Assembly: GCA_030427465.1 (NCBI GenBank)
Contig: JAUIAZ010000003.1
Coordinates: 1-42,154 of the forward strand
DNA from: Gammaproteobacteria bacterium
GTDB lineage: Bacteria; Pseudomonadota; Gammaproteobacteria; Pseudomonadales; Oleiphilaceae
Length of the DNA stretch: 42,154 bases
Reading direction: 5' to 3'
Both the position numbers and the translations under genes were made by a program. The notes beneath the pieces were generated by a model. It saw nothing but the letters and a program-made list of their open reading frames with translations. It made no database searches and had not been told where the DNA came from. Below are positions 27,541-35,850 of this stretch, one piece after another (within the stretch, counting starts at the first letter, position 1; every line of letters begins with the position of its first letter).

Positions 27541-29397
27541 CTAGCGGAGATAGCTTGCTGCCTGCCTGTGTCCCAATTCATGAGCGCGCCGGAAGTAGGT
27601 GGCGGCAAGGGTCCGGTCCGGAGAGCTCGAACCCAGACCGGAATCGAAAATCTGCCCCAGGTTGAACATTGCATTGCGATCCCCCTGATCGGCGGCCCGT
27701 TCAAAGAGAGCGATGCTGCGGGAGATATCCTGCGGAACGCCGAGACCATCGAAATACAGAGTAGCCAGCAAAGTCTCAGCGAGGAAAAAGCCCTGCTCCG
27801 CGGAAGATTGCAGCAGGGGCACGGCCTCGCCCAGAAGTTCAGAATTGACACTATTGCCAGAACGGGCTTCAGCCAGGTAAAGCGCACCTAGATGATACTG
27901 AGCAAATTCCGATTCGTTGCCCTGTGCAGCCTCTCTGGCCCAATATCTGGCAGCGACCGGATCCTCTGCTACGCCCCAGCCCGTGGCAAACAGCTCGCTC
28001 ACAAGCAGTTGCGCTTGTATCTCACCCTGCTCTGCCCGGGACAGGAATTCAGGAATGAGAGCGCCCTGCTCCAGCAGATGCACCCGGATAATGTCAGAGA
28101 GTACGCCATCAGGAAAGCGGGAAAGGAAGCGTTCTGCGGCAGCCGGACTGTTCTCTCGAATGGCGTCCCTGAAAGCAAAATAGGCTTCTGCGGTCGGAGG
28201 AATTGCCTGATTACGTGCGATGGTTCCTGGCTCTGCCACCGGTTCTTCATCAAGGGTTCCGGTATGCTCAGGCTCAGGCTCAGGCTCAGGCGCCAAAGGC
28301 AGTTCGCTTGCTGGAACCGACTCCTCTATTTGTGGCATGAATGCGAACCAGGCAATCAGCCCCAATGCCAGTAGTATAGCCGGTAACACATAGAGAGCTT
28401 TTGACCTTCGGGTCGTTGCAGGCGCCCCTTGCTGGATCCCACCAGGTTGACTGCTTCCTTCAGGACTCACGCCAGGCCCGTTTGCCTGTGACGAAGGGGG
28501 GACCGGTTCCAGAAGCGTGGCGGAAAGAATTTCCGTACGGTTGTCGCCAGGCATTGCATTCAATGGAGAGTTCGAACTGGGTATCACCCGATCAGACAAG
28601 GCACTCACATCACTCAACAGAGCTTCACAGTCTGCGTAACGATCCAGGGGATCGTAGGCCAGCAAACGGTCCATCAGAGGCTGCAGCTTGCTGAGAGGGC
28701 CAGGCAGCAGTGGCCTCTGGTTATCATGCCGGTTGAGCGCAATTTCCGTCAGGCTGCGACCATCGTGGGGCACCTGCCCCGTCAGCATCTGAAAAGCCAC
28801 GACCCCGAGGCTGTAAATATCGCTTCTCTGATCCAGTTCCTCGCCCCGAGTCTGTTCTGGACTCATATACCGGGGCGAACCGATCACCGACTGCACTGTG
28901 GTGATCTCAGTCACCTGGGTCTGATCACCAAGATTTCTGGCGATGCCAAAATCGGTCAGCACCGCCGTTTCAGAATCCCGGAAGAGAATGTTGTCCGGTT
29001 TGATGTCACGATGAATAAAACCCTGCTTATGGGCATAACGAAGCGCGCGCGCCATCTGTGCCAGAATCTGAAGCGCCTCTTCCGAAGACAGACCCTGCGC
29101 CAAGTGACTGCCGAGATCGCCCCCGGTCAGCCATTCCATGGACAGGTAGTAATTGCCGTCTTTCTGCCCCACATCATACACCGGTACGATGTTGGCGTGA
29201 GACAGCTGCCCAACGATGCGGGCCTCACGCAGAAAGCGTCGGCCGAAGTCCTCATCCCGTGCCAGCTGTGGGGTCAGGATCTTGAGCGCCACCGGGCGAT
29301 CAAACGCGATCTGCACCGCCCGGTAAACCACCGCCATGCCACCTTCACCAATGCGCTCTTCCAGCCGGTAGCCGGGGATGTCCGGAAATTCAGCCAT
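27541..29397 (-). CDS. Transmembrane Ser/Thr protein kinase with extracytoplasmic Sel1 repeats
   Basis: IGEGGMAVVYRA, VALKIL, FIHRDIKPDNILF, LTDFGIAR, SPRYMSPEQ; TM ALYVLPAILLALGLIAWFAF; Sel1 repeats at the C-terminus. Confidence 0.95.
   Translation of the reverse strand: MAEFPDIPGYRLEERIGEGGMAVVYRAVQIAFDRPVALKILTPQLARDEDFGRRFLREARIVGQLSHANIVPVYDVGQKDGNYYLSMEWLTGGDLGSHLAQGLSSEEALQILAQMARALRYAHKQGFIHRDIKPDNILFRDSETAVLTDFGIARNLGDQTQVTEITTVQSVIGSPRYMSPEQTRGEELDQRSDIYSLGVVAFQMLTGQVPHDGRSLTEIALNRHDNQRPLLPGPLSKLQPLMDRLLAYDPLDRYADCEALLSDVSALSDRVIPSSNSPLNAMPGDNRTEILSATLLEPVPPSSQANGPGVSPEGSSQPGGIQQGAPATTRRSKALYVLPAILLALGLIAWFAFMPQIEESVPASELPLAPEPEPEPEHTGTLDEEPVAEPGTIARNQAIPPTAEAYFAFRDAIRENSPAAAERFLSRFPDGVLSDIIRVHLLEQGALIPEFLSRAEQGEIQAQLLVSELFATGWGVAEDPVAARYWAREAAQGNESEFAQYHLGALYLAEARSGNSVNSELLGEAVPLLQSSAEQGFFLAETLLATLYFDGLGVPQDISRSIALFERAADQGDRNAMFNLGQIFDSGLGSSSPDRTLAATYFRRAHELGHRQAASYLR
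28267..28290. repeat. Hexanucleotide tandem repeat (CTCAGG)x4
   Basis: Four perfect copies in the kinase gene, encoding the PEPEPEPE linker. Confidence 0.9.
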
Positions 29398-29399
29398 GG

Positions 29400-30317
29400 T
29401 CAGTTTACGAAGACCTCCAGGCGTCGATTCAGGCGGTGCTCCTCTTCGCTCAAGGCACTGCCCGGATACTTGGGATCACGCTCACCCGCTCCACGGATGG
29501 TCAGACGACCCTGCAGCTGCGGGTATTCTCGCTCCAGTGCCTCACGAATGGCCTTTGCGCGGGCTTTCGACAGCTCGTCGTTGTAGCCACGCTCACCCCG
29601 CACATCCGTATGTCCAATGAGTAGAAAAGAACGATCGCCATACTCTTCCTCAGACAGCACTGCGCCGAGTTGAGTCAGATTGGCGCGAGTCAGTTCATCC
29701 AGCTCGACACTGTCAAACTCAAAATTGATCGGCAATCTCAGGCGCGCTTCCAGCGGCGGCAGATCGTCTCCACGCAGCTGGGTAAGACGGGCGCTGGAGA
29801 GCAAACCAAACTGCTGATTCGAGAGACTGCGCTTGATCGATTCGCGCTCAATCGGCTGGTCGACAATGTTGAGATCGATTTCCTTCGCCTGCTCGCGGAT
29901 CCAGGCGGGTGGTTCGGAATGCAGCTCCATCGCTCGCTCGAGCATGGTCAGTGCTTCATAACGCTGACCATTGAGCGCCAGAACCTGCCCGTAGCGCGCT
30001 ACGGAAATGGCCAGACTGTCTGAGTCCGGCGCCAGATCGGCCGCTTTGGAAAACGCATCAAGGGCCGAAGGCAAGGCCCGCTGCCGCTGATAAGCCACCC
30101 CCATCAGGTGACGGGACTGGTAACTGTCACAGGCATTGACCGAACGCTGCAACCATTCAATGGCTTTTGGGAAATCCTGGCCGGCTCCGGCCTTCATTGC
30201 CAGCTGATAGTAGCGCTCACCCTCCGAGCGTTGGGTCTCGGAGCAGGTTTCGGCCACCGCTGTCTGCGCAGAGAGCAGAAGCATCAGGCCACAATAAAAT
30301 GGTGCTTTCGTGTTCAT
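29400..30317 (-). CDS. OmpA-family protein with N-terminal TPR repeats
   Basis: Signal peptide; TPR-like repeats; INFEFDSVELDE, LLIGHTDVRGERGYNDELSKARAKAIREAL, RLNRRLEVFVN. Confidence 0.92.
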   Translation of the reverse strand: MNTKAPFYCGLMLLLSAQTAVAETCSETQRSEGERYYQLAMKAGAGQDFPKAIEWLQRSVNACDSYQSRHLMGVAYQRQRALPSALDAFSKAADLAPDSDSLAISVARYGQVLALNGQRYEALTMLERAMELHSEPPAWIREQAKEIDLNIVDQPIERESIKRSLSNQQFGLLSSARLTQLRGDDLPPLEARLRLPINFEFDSVELDELTRANLTQLGAVLSEEEYGDRSFLLIGHTDVRGERGYNDELSKARAKAIREALEREYPQLQGRLTIRGAGERDPKYPGSALSEEEHRLNRRLEVFVN

Positions 30318-30410
30318 CAGGAAACCCTTCCTCAGGTGGTTTGATTGGGGTCAACCCAAGCAGAGTGTAAAACGCTCCGCCGCCCTTGTCACCGAGGGCG
30401 GCGGCTTCCT

Positions 30411-30623
30411 TCACGAACGGATGAAGTCGATGAAGGAGTTGTGCTGGGCGTCCATGCTCATTCCACGACTGGCCCAGGATGACTGCATCGTGTACACGAA
30501 CGGGTTGTAATAGTAGCTTGTGACCGGCTGATACAGCCACCACCAGCCGCCGTTCACAGCAGACAGCTCTTCGTTGCTCAGTGTTTTTTCGGTGTTGAGG
30601 TCTTTCAGTTCGATGTTAGCCAT
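30411..30623 (-). CDS. Double-glycine-leader small peptide A (70 aa)
   Basis: MANIELKDLNTEKTLSNEELSAVNGG|WWWLYQPVTSYYYNPFVYTMQSSWASRGMSMDAQHNSFIDFIRS; RBS GGGAGAAAACATC-ATG; paralog at 39751..39966. Confidence 0.85.
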   Translation of the reverse strand: MANIELKDLNTEKTLSNEELSAVNGGWWWLYQPVTSYYYNPFVYTMQSSWASRGMSMDAQHNSFIDFIRS

Positions 30624-31014
30624 GATGTTTTCTCCCGGGCTTGTTTCGCCCTTATCGTTGGATTCGCGGTTCAAGTTTCCTTTGCAGCATCGGCTGCTTT
30701 CGGCTTCAGGTGCTGACTTTCTGCCGGGATCGTCCCGTTTGCCCTAAGCTTGTCTGGTTTATTGCCAGGGTCGTGCCAATCCGAACCAGTGAACGAAAAA
30801 AATTTATATCTCACTGTTTTTATTGTGTTAATTGGATGCACCCGAAAACAACTTACGGACAGAGACCCAATTTCCACAGAACTATTTTGTTGCTTTTTTT
30901 CTAACTGAGTTGGGCGTCAGATAACATAATTTGAAGGCAAGCGTTTAACGGTTTACACGTATAGGCTGACTCCGATATGCTGATTGCAATTGGATAAATG
31001 CTGAGCAGTTTTCC

Positions 31015-33114
31015 TTGCCAGCGAATGGAGTCACTCTTTTGCCTTACCCTCGTAAGAACGGCCCTGCAAGAAGGCCGCGACGTGTTTTCCCTGGCTGTAA
31101 GCTCGCCCTGAGTTTGCTGCTGACGGCTCCCTTGGTCGTCGCCGCAGCAGCAATAGAAGCGCCCGATGACAGCTCATCGGCTTCGCCTGACCCGGCGATT
31201 GCCGCACCCTCTCCTGGCGCAAGCCCGAAAACCGGAGAAAGCGCGGCCGAAGCCAATGCGCAAGGCCTCAGGGCCAAGGCGGCGGGCGACATCGACCAGG
31301 CAGCCAGACACTTCCGTCGAGCGATCCATCTGTCTTCGCTCAAGTCCAGATCATCGACCTCAACCCTTCCTCCCCGGGCAATGGATCAACACCGGGCAGA
31401 TAACGTCAGGTATCGGGCCAACCTTGGTCGTGCCCTGCTGGAAACAGGTAACCTGCCGGCTTTGCAGGAAGAACTCAAAACACTGGATCAGACCCTCAGC
31501 GCTCCCGGTATCGATGCCGTGACTGTGGCTGAAATCCGAGTGGCCATGGCGGACCTGTATCGTCAGTCCGTCAACGAACTGTACGCGGATGCCAAACACC
31601 GACTGAGCGCTTTTGAGCAGTTGGAAAAAGCGGCCCAGGTGGCACCAGCGGGAGACGACTGGCTGGGCTCATTCATCAATGGCTACCGTGCGCATCTTTA
31701 TCTGGATGAGCAACGGCCTTCCGAGGCCCTGGTTTTTGCGCGGCGGGCGGTCGAACAGGCGCAGCGGCTGCAGAGCGCCAATCCGCTGTATCGCTGGGAG
31801 TGGCTGAGCGCCAGAGCATTGAGTATGACTGGCCAGGAAAGGGCGGCACTGGCAACCTATGAACGTGCCAGCGAGAGCCTGCAGAAGGCCCGACGGCAGC
31901 TGGATGCGGATCCGGATGCATTGGAAAATACCGTTCGCCCCCTCTTGCTGGAGTACGCTGATCTGTCCTTGCGACTCGCGGCCAAGGCAGGCCAGGAGGA
32001 ACAGCAGACCATTCTACGCAGCACAAGAAACGCCCTTGAAGCCATCAAAGTGGCGGAAGTGGAAGATTACTTCCAGGCACCCTGTGTGACGACCCATCCC
32101 AGTGAGCTGGACCTTCTTGAGAGCGGCAGTGCGGTCATTTATCCAGTCATTCTCGCAGACCGCGTTGAACTGATTGTCAGTATCGGTAATCAACTGACTC
32201 GTGCCACCTCACCGGTCAACCGTAATGAACTGACGGCCCTGGTGCGTGACTTTCGCCTGAATCTACAGGTGGATACCGCAACCCGTGATTTTATTCGCCA
32301 GGGGCAACAACTGCACGACTGGTTGATCGGCCCCATAGAAGCACAGCTGCTGGCGAACCAGGTCGACACCCTGGTGATCGTACCGGATGGCGCTCTGCGA
32401 ACAATCCCCCTGGCCGCTTTGCACGACGGCCAGCAGTTTCTGGTGGAACGCTTTGCTCTGGCAACGGTCCCGGGTTTGACTCTGTATGACCCGCGTCCAC
32501 TCAGCGCGGAGTCCGGCACAGTATTGGCCGGTGGTCTTTCCCAATCCGTGCAGGGCTTCAGCGCATTACCCAGTGTGGATGCCGAGTTGAATGTCATCGA
32601 ATCCCTGTTACCCGCGCAAACGCTGCGAAACCAGGCTTTTACCAAATCAGCGATCCAGCGTGAACTTGAGGTGGGGGATTACAGCATCGTGCACCTGGCC
32701 ACTCACGGACAATTCCGCAGCAGCTATGCCGAATCGTTTTTGCTCACCCATGACCAGAAGATGCAACTGGATGAGTTGGGCGAAACCCTGCAGCAGCGCA
32801 ACGATCGCCATGGCGCCCTGGACCTGCTGGTTCTGAGTGCCTGTGAATCCGCTGCCGGTGATGACCGGGCCGCACTGGGTCTGGCAGGCGTCGCCATCCG
32901 CTCGGGTGCCCGCAGCGCAGTGGCTTCGCTCTGGGAAGTCGATGACCAGGCCACCCAGCAACTGATTACGGCATTCTATGAGAATCTTGCCCGTGAGGGC
33001 GCTCCGTCGAAGGCCAAAAGTCTTCAGTCCGCCCAGCAGCAGCTGATTGCACGCTCTGAAACACGTCACCCCAGTCAATGGGCCCCATTTCTTTTGATCG
33101 GTGACTGGCTCTAG
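31015..33114 (+). CDS. CHAT-domain (caspase-like) protein, secreted, with TPR-like middle region
   Basis: YSIVHLATHGQF and LDLLVLSACESAAGDDRAALGLAGVAIRSGARSAVASLWEVDDQAT; N-terminal hydrophobic segment; TTG start uncertain. Confidence 0.92.
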   Translation: MPANGVTLLPYPRKNGPARRPRRVFPGCKLALSLLLTAPLVVAAAAIEAPDDSSSASPDPAIAAPSPGASPKTGESAAEANAQGLRAKAAGDIDQAARHFRRAIHLSSLKSRSSTSTLPPRAMDQHRADNVRYRANLGRALLETGNLPALQEELKTLDQTLSAPGIDAVTVAEIRVAMADLYRQSVNELYADAKHRLSAFEQLEKAAQVAPAGDDWLGSFINGYRAHLYLDEQRPSEALVFARRAVEQAQRLQSANPLYRWEWLSARALSMTGQERAALATYERASESLQKARRQLDADPDALENTVRPLLLEYADLSLRLAAKAGQEEQQTILRSTRNALEAIKVAEVEDYFQAPCVTTHPSELDLLESGSAVIYPVILADRVELIVSIGNQLTRATSPVNRNELTALVRDFRLNLQVDTATRDFIRQGQQLHDWLIGPIEAQLLANQVDTLVIVPDGALRTIPLAALHDGQQFLVERFALATVPGLTLYDPRPLSAESGTVLAGGLSQSVQGFSALPSVDAELNVIESLLPAQTLRNQAFTKSAIQRELEVGDYSIVHLATHGQFRSSYAESFLLTHDQKMQLDELGETLQQRNDRHGALDLLVLSACESAAGDDRAALGLAGVAIRSGARSAVASLWEVDDQATQQLITAFYENLAREGAPSKAKSLQSAQQQLIARSETRHPSQWAPFLLIGDWL

Positions 33115-33123
33115 GAGGCGTCG

Positions 33124-35841
33124 ATGTCAAAGCAGAATTCAGCGAGTACTCGCAGCGGCCTGTGTCTGATGCTCTGGTGCGCTCTGGCTCCATGGCCAGC
33201 CAGCAGCCTGGCCGAAGTGACCTTCGATGGCAGTATCGGGCCGAATGCGGCCGGGACCACCCGCAGCGGTAACTTCCAGATCACCGAGGCCGATGGTCAG
33301 CTCAGCGGCAACAACCTTTTCCAGAGCTTCTCCGCCTTCAACGTCAACGTCGGTGAAACGGCCACCTTCAGCCACAGCACCGCCGGGGTGGAAAACATCA
33401 TCAGCCGGGTCAGTGGAAACAGCGCTACACTGATTCAGGGAGGCGTACAAGTCGGACAGGACGGAGGCGGCGGCCTCACCCCAACGGCAGCGACCCTGTG
33501 GCTCATGAACCCCAATGGAATCCTGATCGGCGATGGGGCCGCTTTTGACCCCAACAGCAGCTTCCATCTCTCGAGCGGCAACCGCATCGGGTTCGCCAAT
33601 GGCGACCAGTTTTTCTCCCATGAAGTCACCCAGAACAGCACCCTGTCTGTCGCGGCCCCGCAATCCTTCGGGTTCCTCGATCTGGAGCCGCTTCCTGGCA
33701 GCGTCGATCCGGGCGGCATTTTCATTGGCATCAGTGATGCTGGCAATCTGAATGCCCCACTTTTCCTGGCGGACATGGTCTTGGTAGGGAGCAGCGATGA
33801 TGCCGCGCAGGCTGGCCTTCAGATTCTCGGCGATCTGGCACCCGGGTTTGACCAGAACAGCTTGCTGGCACCCATTGACAGTAGCCAGATCCAGGCTTTT
33901 GAATTGCAGATGCACGCCCTGGGCAGCGGAGGCTCGGTGGACCTGTCAGCACCAAACCCCGTCGTCAGCGATTCCGGCAGTGCCATTGCCATCAGTAATG
34001 CCAATATACTGGTCACAGACAACGCCATCCCCCGCCCCAGCAGTCTCACCATCAGTGGCTCAGACCTGCTCGTCGGTGACAGCTTCATTGAAACCGTCGG
34101 GCTGGCCGGTGCCGCCGATTTCCGGGCCGACCTCATTAGCACGCTGCAGGTCAGTGGCAGTGCACTGAAAACGCTGGCACTGGGCACTGCCAATGCGGGC
34201 GACCTCACACTGAGTGCCAACGGCGTTCAGATCACTGGAAGCCAGTTGGCCAGCATCGGGCCCAATTTGCCGGACATCAACGGCGCGACGGATGCAGGTA
34301 ATATCCGCATCACGGCAGGATCAGCGGGCATGCAATTGAGCGATACCTCCCTGATCAATCAGTCCAATGCCGTCGGGGGCACCAGTGGAGACATCGAACT
34401 GGATTCCCTGGGCGATCTGGCCCTACTGACCACGACCGGTACCCAGAATCTGCAGACCGGGACCGAGGGCAACGCCGACAGTGGGGCCATCCGCCTCAGT
34501 GCGGCAGGCACGCTCAACCTCACAGGCAGTTTCAACCTCATCAGCAACACAGGCACTGATGGCAATGCCGGTGACATCAGTCTGACGGCAGCCAACATCA
34601 ATCTCAGTGGAGACGCGACTGCCGCGAATGGTGGCATCGAACTCTCCTCCTCCACCCTGGGGGGCGGTGACGCCGGCCTCATCAGCCTTACCGCCAGCGA
34701 TACGCTGAGCGCTTCCAATGTGAGCGCCTTCAGTATCAGTGGCGACACGGGTGCAGCCGGTGATATTGCTTTACAGGGAGGCAGCGTGACACTCGACTCC
34801 GTCAGCCTCTTCACATCCACCATTGGTACCGATGCCACAGCCGCTCCGGGCGGCGTCCAGGTAAGTGCCGGTGAGTCAATGAGCATCAGCAACTCCACCA
34901 TTCAGAGCAACACCGGCGCGCAGGCTCCCGCCGGACAGGTTCTGATTGAATCTGAGGGCGATCTGACGGTGAGCCAAAGCAGCCTGCAAAGCGGTAGTAC
35001 GGCGGATGGCAGTGCGGGGGATATCACCCTGCGCGCAAGTGACGCCCTGGTGCTCGATGGTGACGCCACTCTGCTGCTGACCAACTCCAGCGGCAGCAGT
35101 CAGGCGGGCGATATCACCCTGCAGGGTGGCCAGATTGCGATCATCAATGGCGCCATCATTCAAACCGCCGCCGAAGGCAGTGGCGATGCCGGTACCATTC
35201 AATTGAATGCCGACCAGATCAGCGCCCGTTCAGGTCGTATCGAAAGCGGCTCGCTGAATGCTGGAGGCGGCGATATTCTCCTGTATGCGGATGATATTCG
35301 CCTGGATGGCAACGCCGATACCGGGGAAATCGTCCTGCTGTTTGCGGATTCCCAGGCATCCGACCCCAATGGAAACGGCGGCTCGATCACGCTGGGAGAC
35401 CCGGCGAATCCCGCCGAGATCATTGTCGTGCGCAGTTCCGGGCTCACGGCCAGTGCCGATCAGGGCAACGGTGGCCGGATCAACATCAACAGCGATGCCT
35501 TTATCCGGGATACCGGCTCGCTGTTTCTGGTGACTTCCGTGAGCGGCGAACCAGGGGCCCTGGAAATCAATGCGCCGGAACAGGACATCAGTGCCGCTGT
35601 CACGGAACTGGATGTCGCGCTGCTCGATGCCGTAGACCTGCTTGAGAACGTCTGCGACCGCGATGCCACTCAGCGCAGCAGTCTGATTCTGTCTCCAGAG
35701 GGGCCAGACCGACAGGCACCGGATCAGTACCAGCAGACACCTCCCTCCCCTGCAGGCGATGGGGGCAATAGCGATTCACAGTCGTACCGGGGTCCCTCTG
35801 CGGCCCCCACCCTGGCTTGTGCAGAGGTGGTGCATGATTAA
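33124..35841 (+). CDS. Two-partner secretion exoprotein (TpsA; filamentous haemagglutinin N-terminal domain)
   Basis: Signal peptide; FQSFSAFNVNVGETATFSHSTAGVENIISRVSG, LWLMNPNGILIGDGAAFDPNSSFHLSSG; beta-helix-type repeats. Confidence 0.93.
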   Translation: MSKQNSASTRSGLCLMLWCALAPWPASSLAEVTFDGSIGPNAAGTTRSGNFQITEADGQLSGNNLFQSFSAFNVNVGETATFSHSTAGVENIISRVSGNSATLIQGGVQVGQDGGGGLTPTAATLWLMNPNGILIGDGAAFDPNSSFHLSSGNRIGFANGDQFFSHEVTQNSTLSVAAPQSFGFLDLEPLPGSVDPGGIFIGISDAGNLNAPLFLADMVLVGSSDDAAQAGLQILGDLAPGFDQNSLLAPIDSSQIQAFELQMHALGSGGSVDLSAPNPVVSDSGSAIAISNANILVTDNAIPRPSSLTISGSDLLVGDSFIETVGLAGAADFRADLISTLQVSGSALKTLALGTANAGDLTLSANGVQITGSQLASIGPNLPDINGATDAGNIRITAGSAGMQLSDTSLINQSNAVGGTSGDIELDSLGDLALLTTTGTQNLQTGTEGNADSGAIRLSAAGTLNLTGSFNLISNTGTDGNAGDISLTAANINLSGDATAANGGIELSSSTLGGGDAGLISLTASDTLSASNVSAFSISGDTGAAGDIALQGGSVTLDSVSLFTSTIGTDATAAPGGVQVSAGESMSISNSTIQSNTGAQAPAGQVLIESEGDLTVSQSSLQSGSTADGSAGDITLRASDALVLDGDATLLLTNSSGSSQAGDITLQGGQIAIINGAIIQTAAEGSGDAGTIQLNADQISARSGRIESGSLNAGGGDILLYADDIRLDGNADTGEIVLLFADSQASDPNGNGGSITLGDPANPAEIIVVRSSGLTASADQGNGGRININSDAFIRDTGSLFLVTSVSGEPGALEINAPEQDISAAVTELDVALLDAVDLLENVCDRDATQRSSLILSPEGPDRQAPDQYQQTPPSPAGDGGNSDSQSYRGPSAAPTLACAEVVHD

Positions 35842-35850
35842 GGAACAAGG

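Noticed and set aside
28726-29586. 286-aa plus-strand ORF
   Set aside because: Antisense to the Ser/Thr kinase and OmpA genes, which have clear motifs.
33139-33915. 258-aa minus-strand ORF
   Set aside because: Antisense to the conserved TpsA secretion domain.
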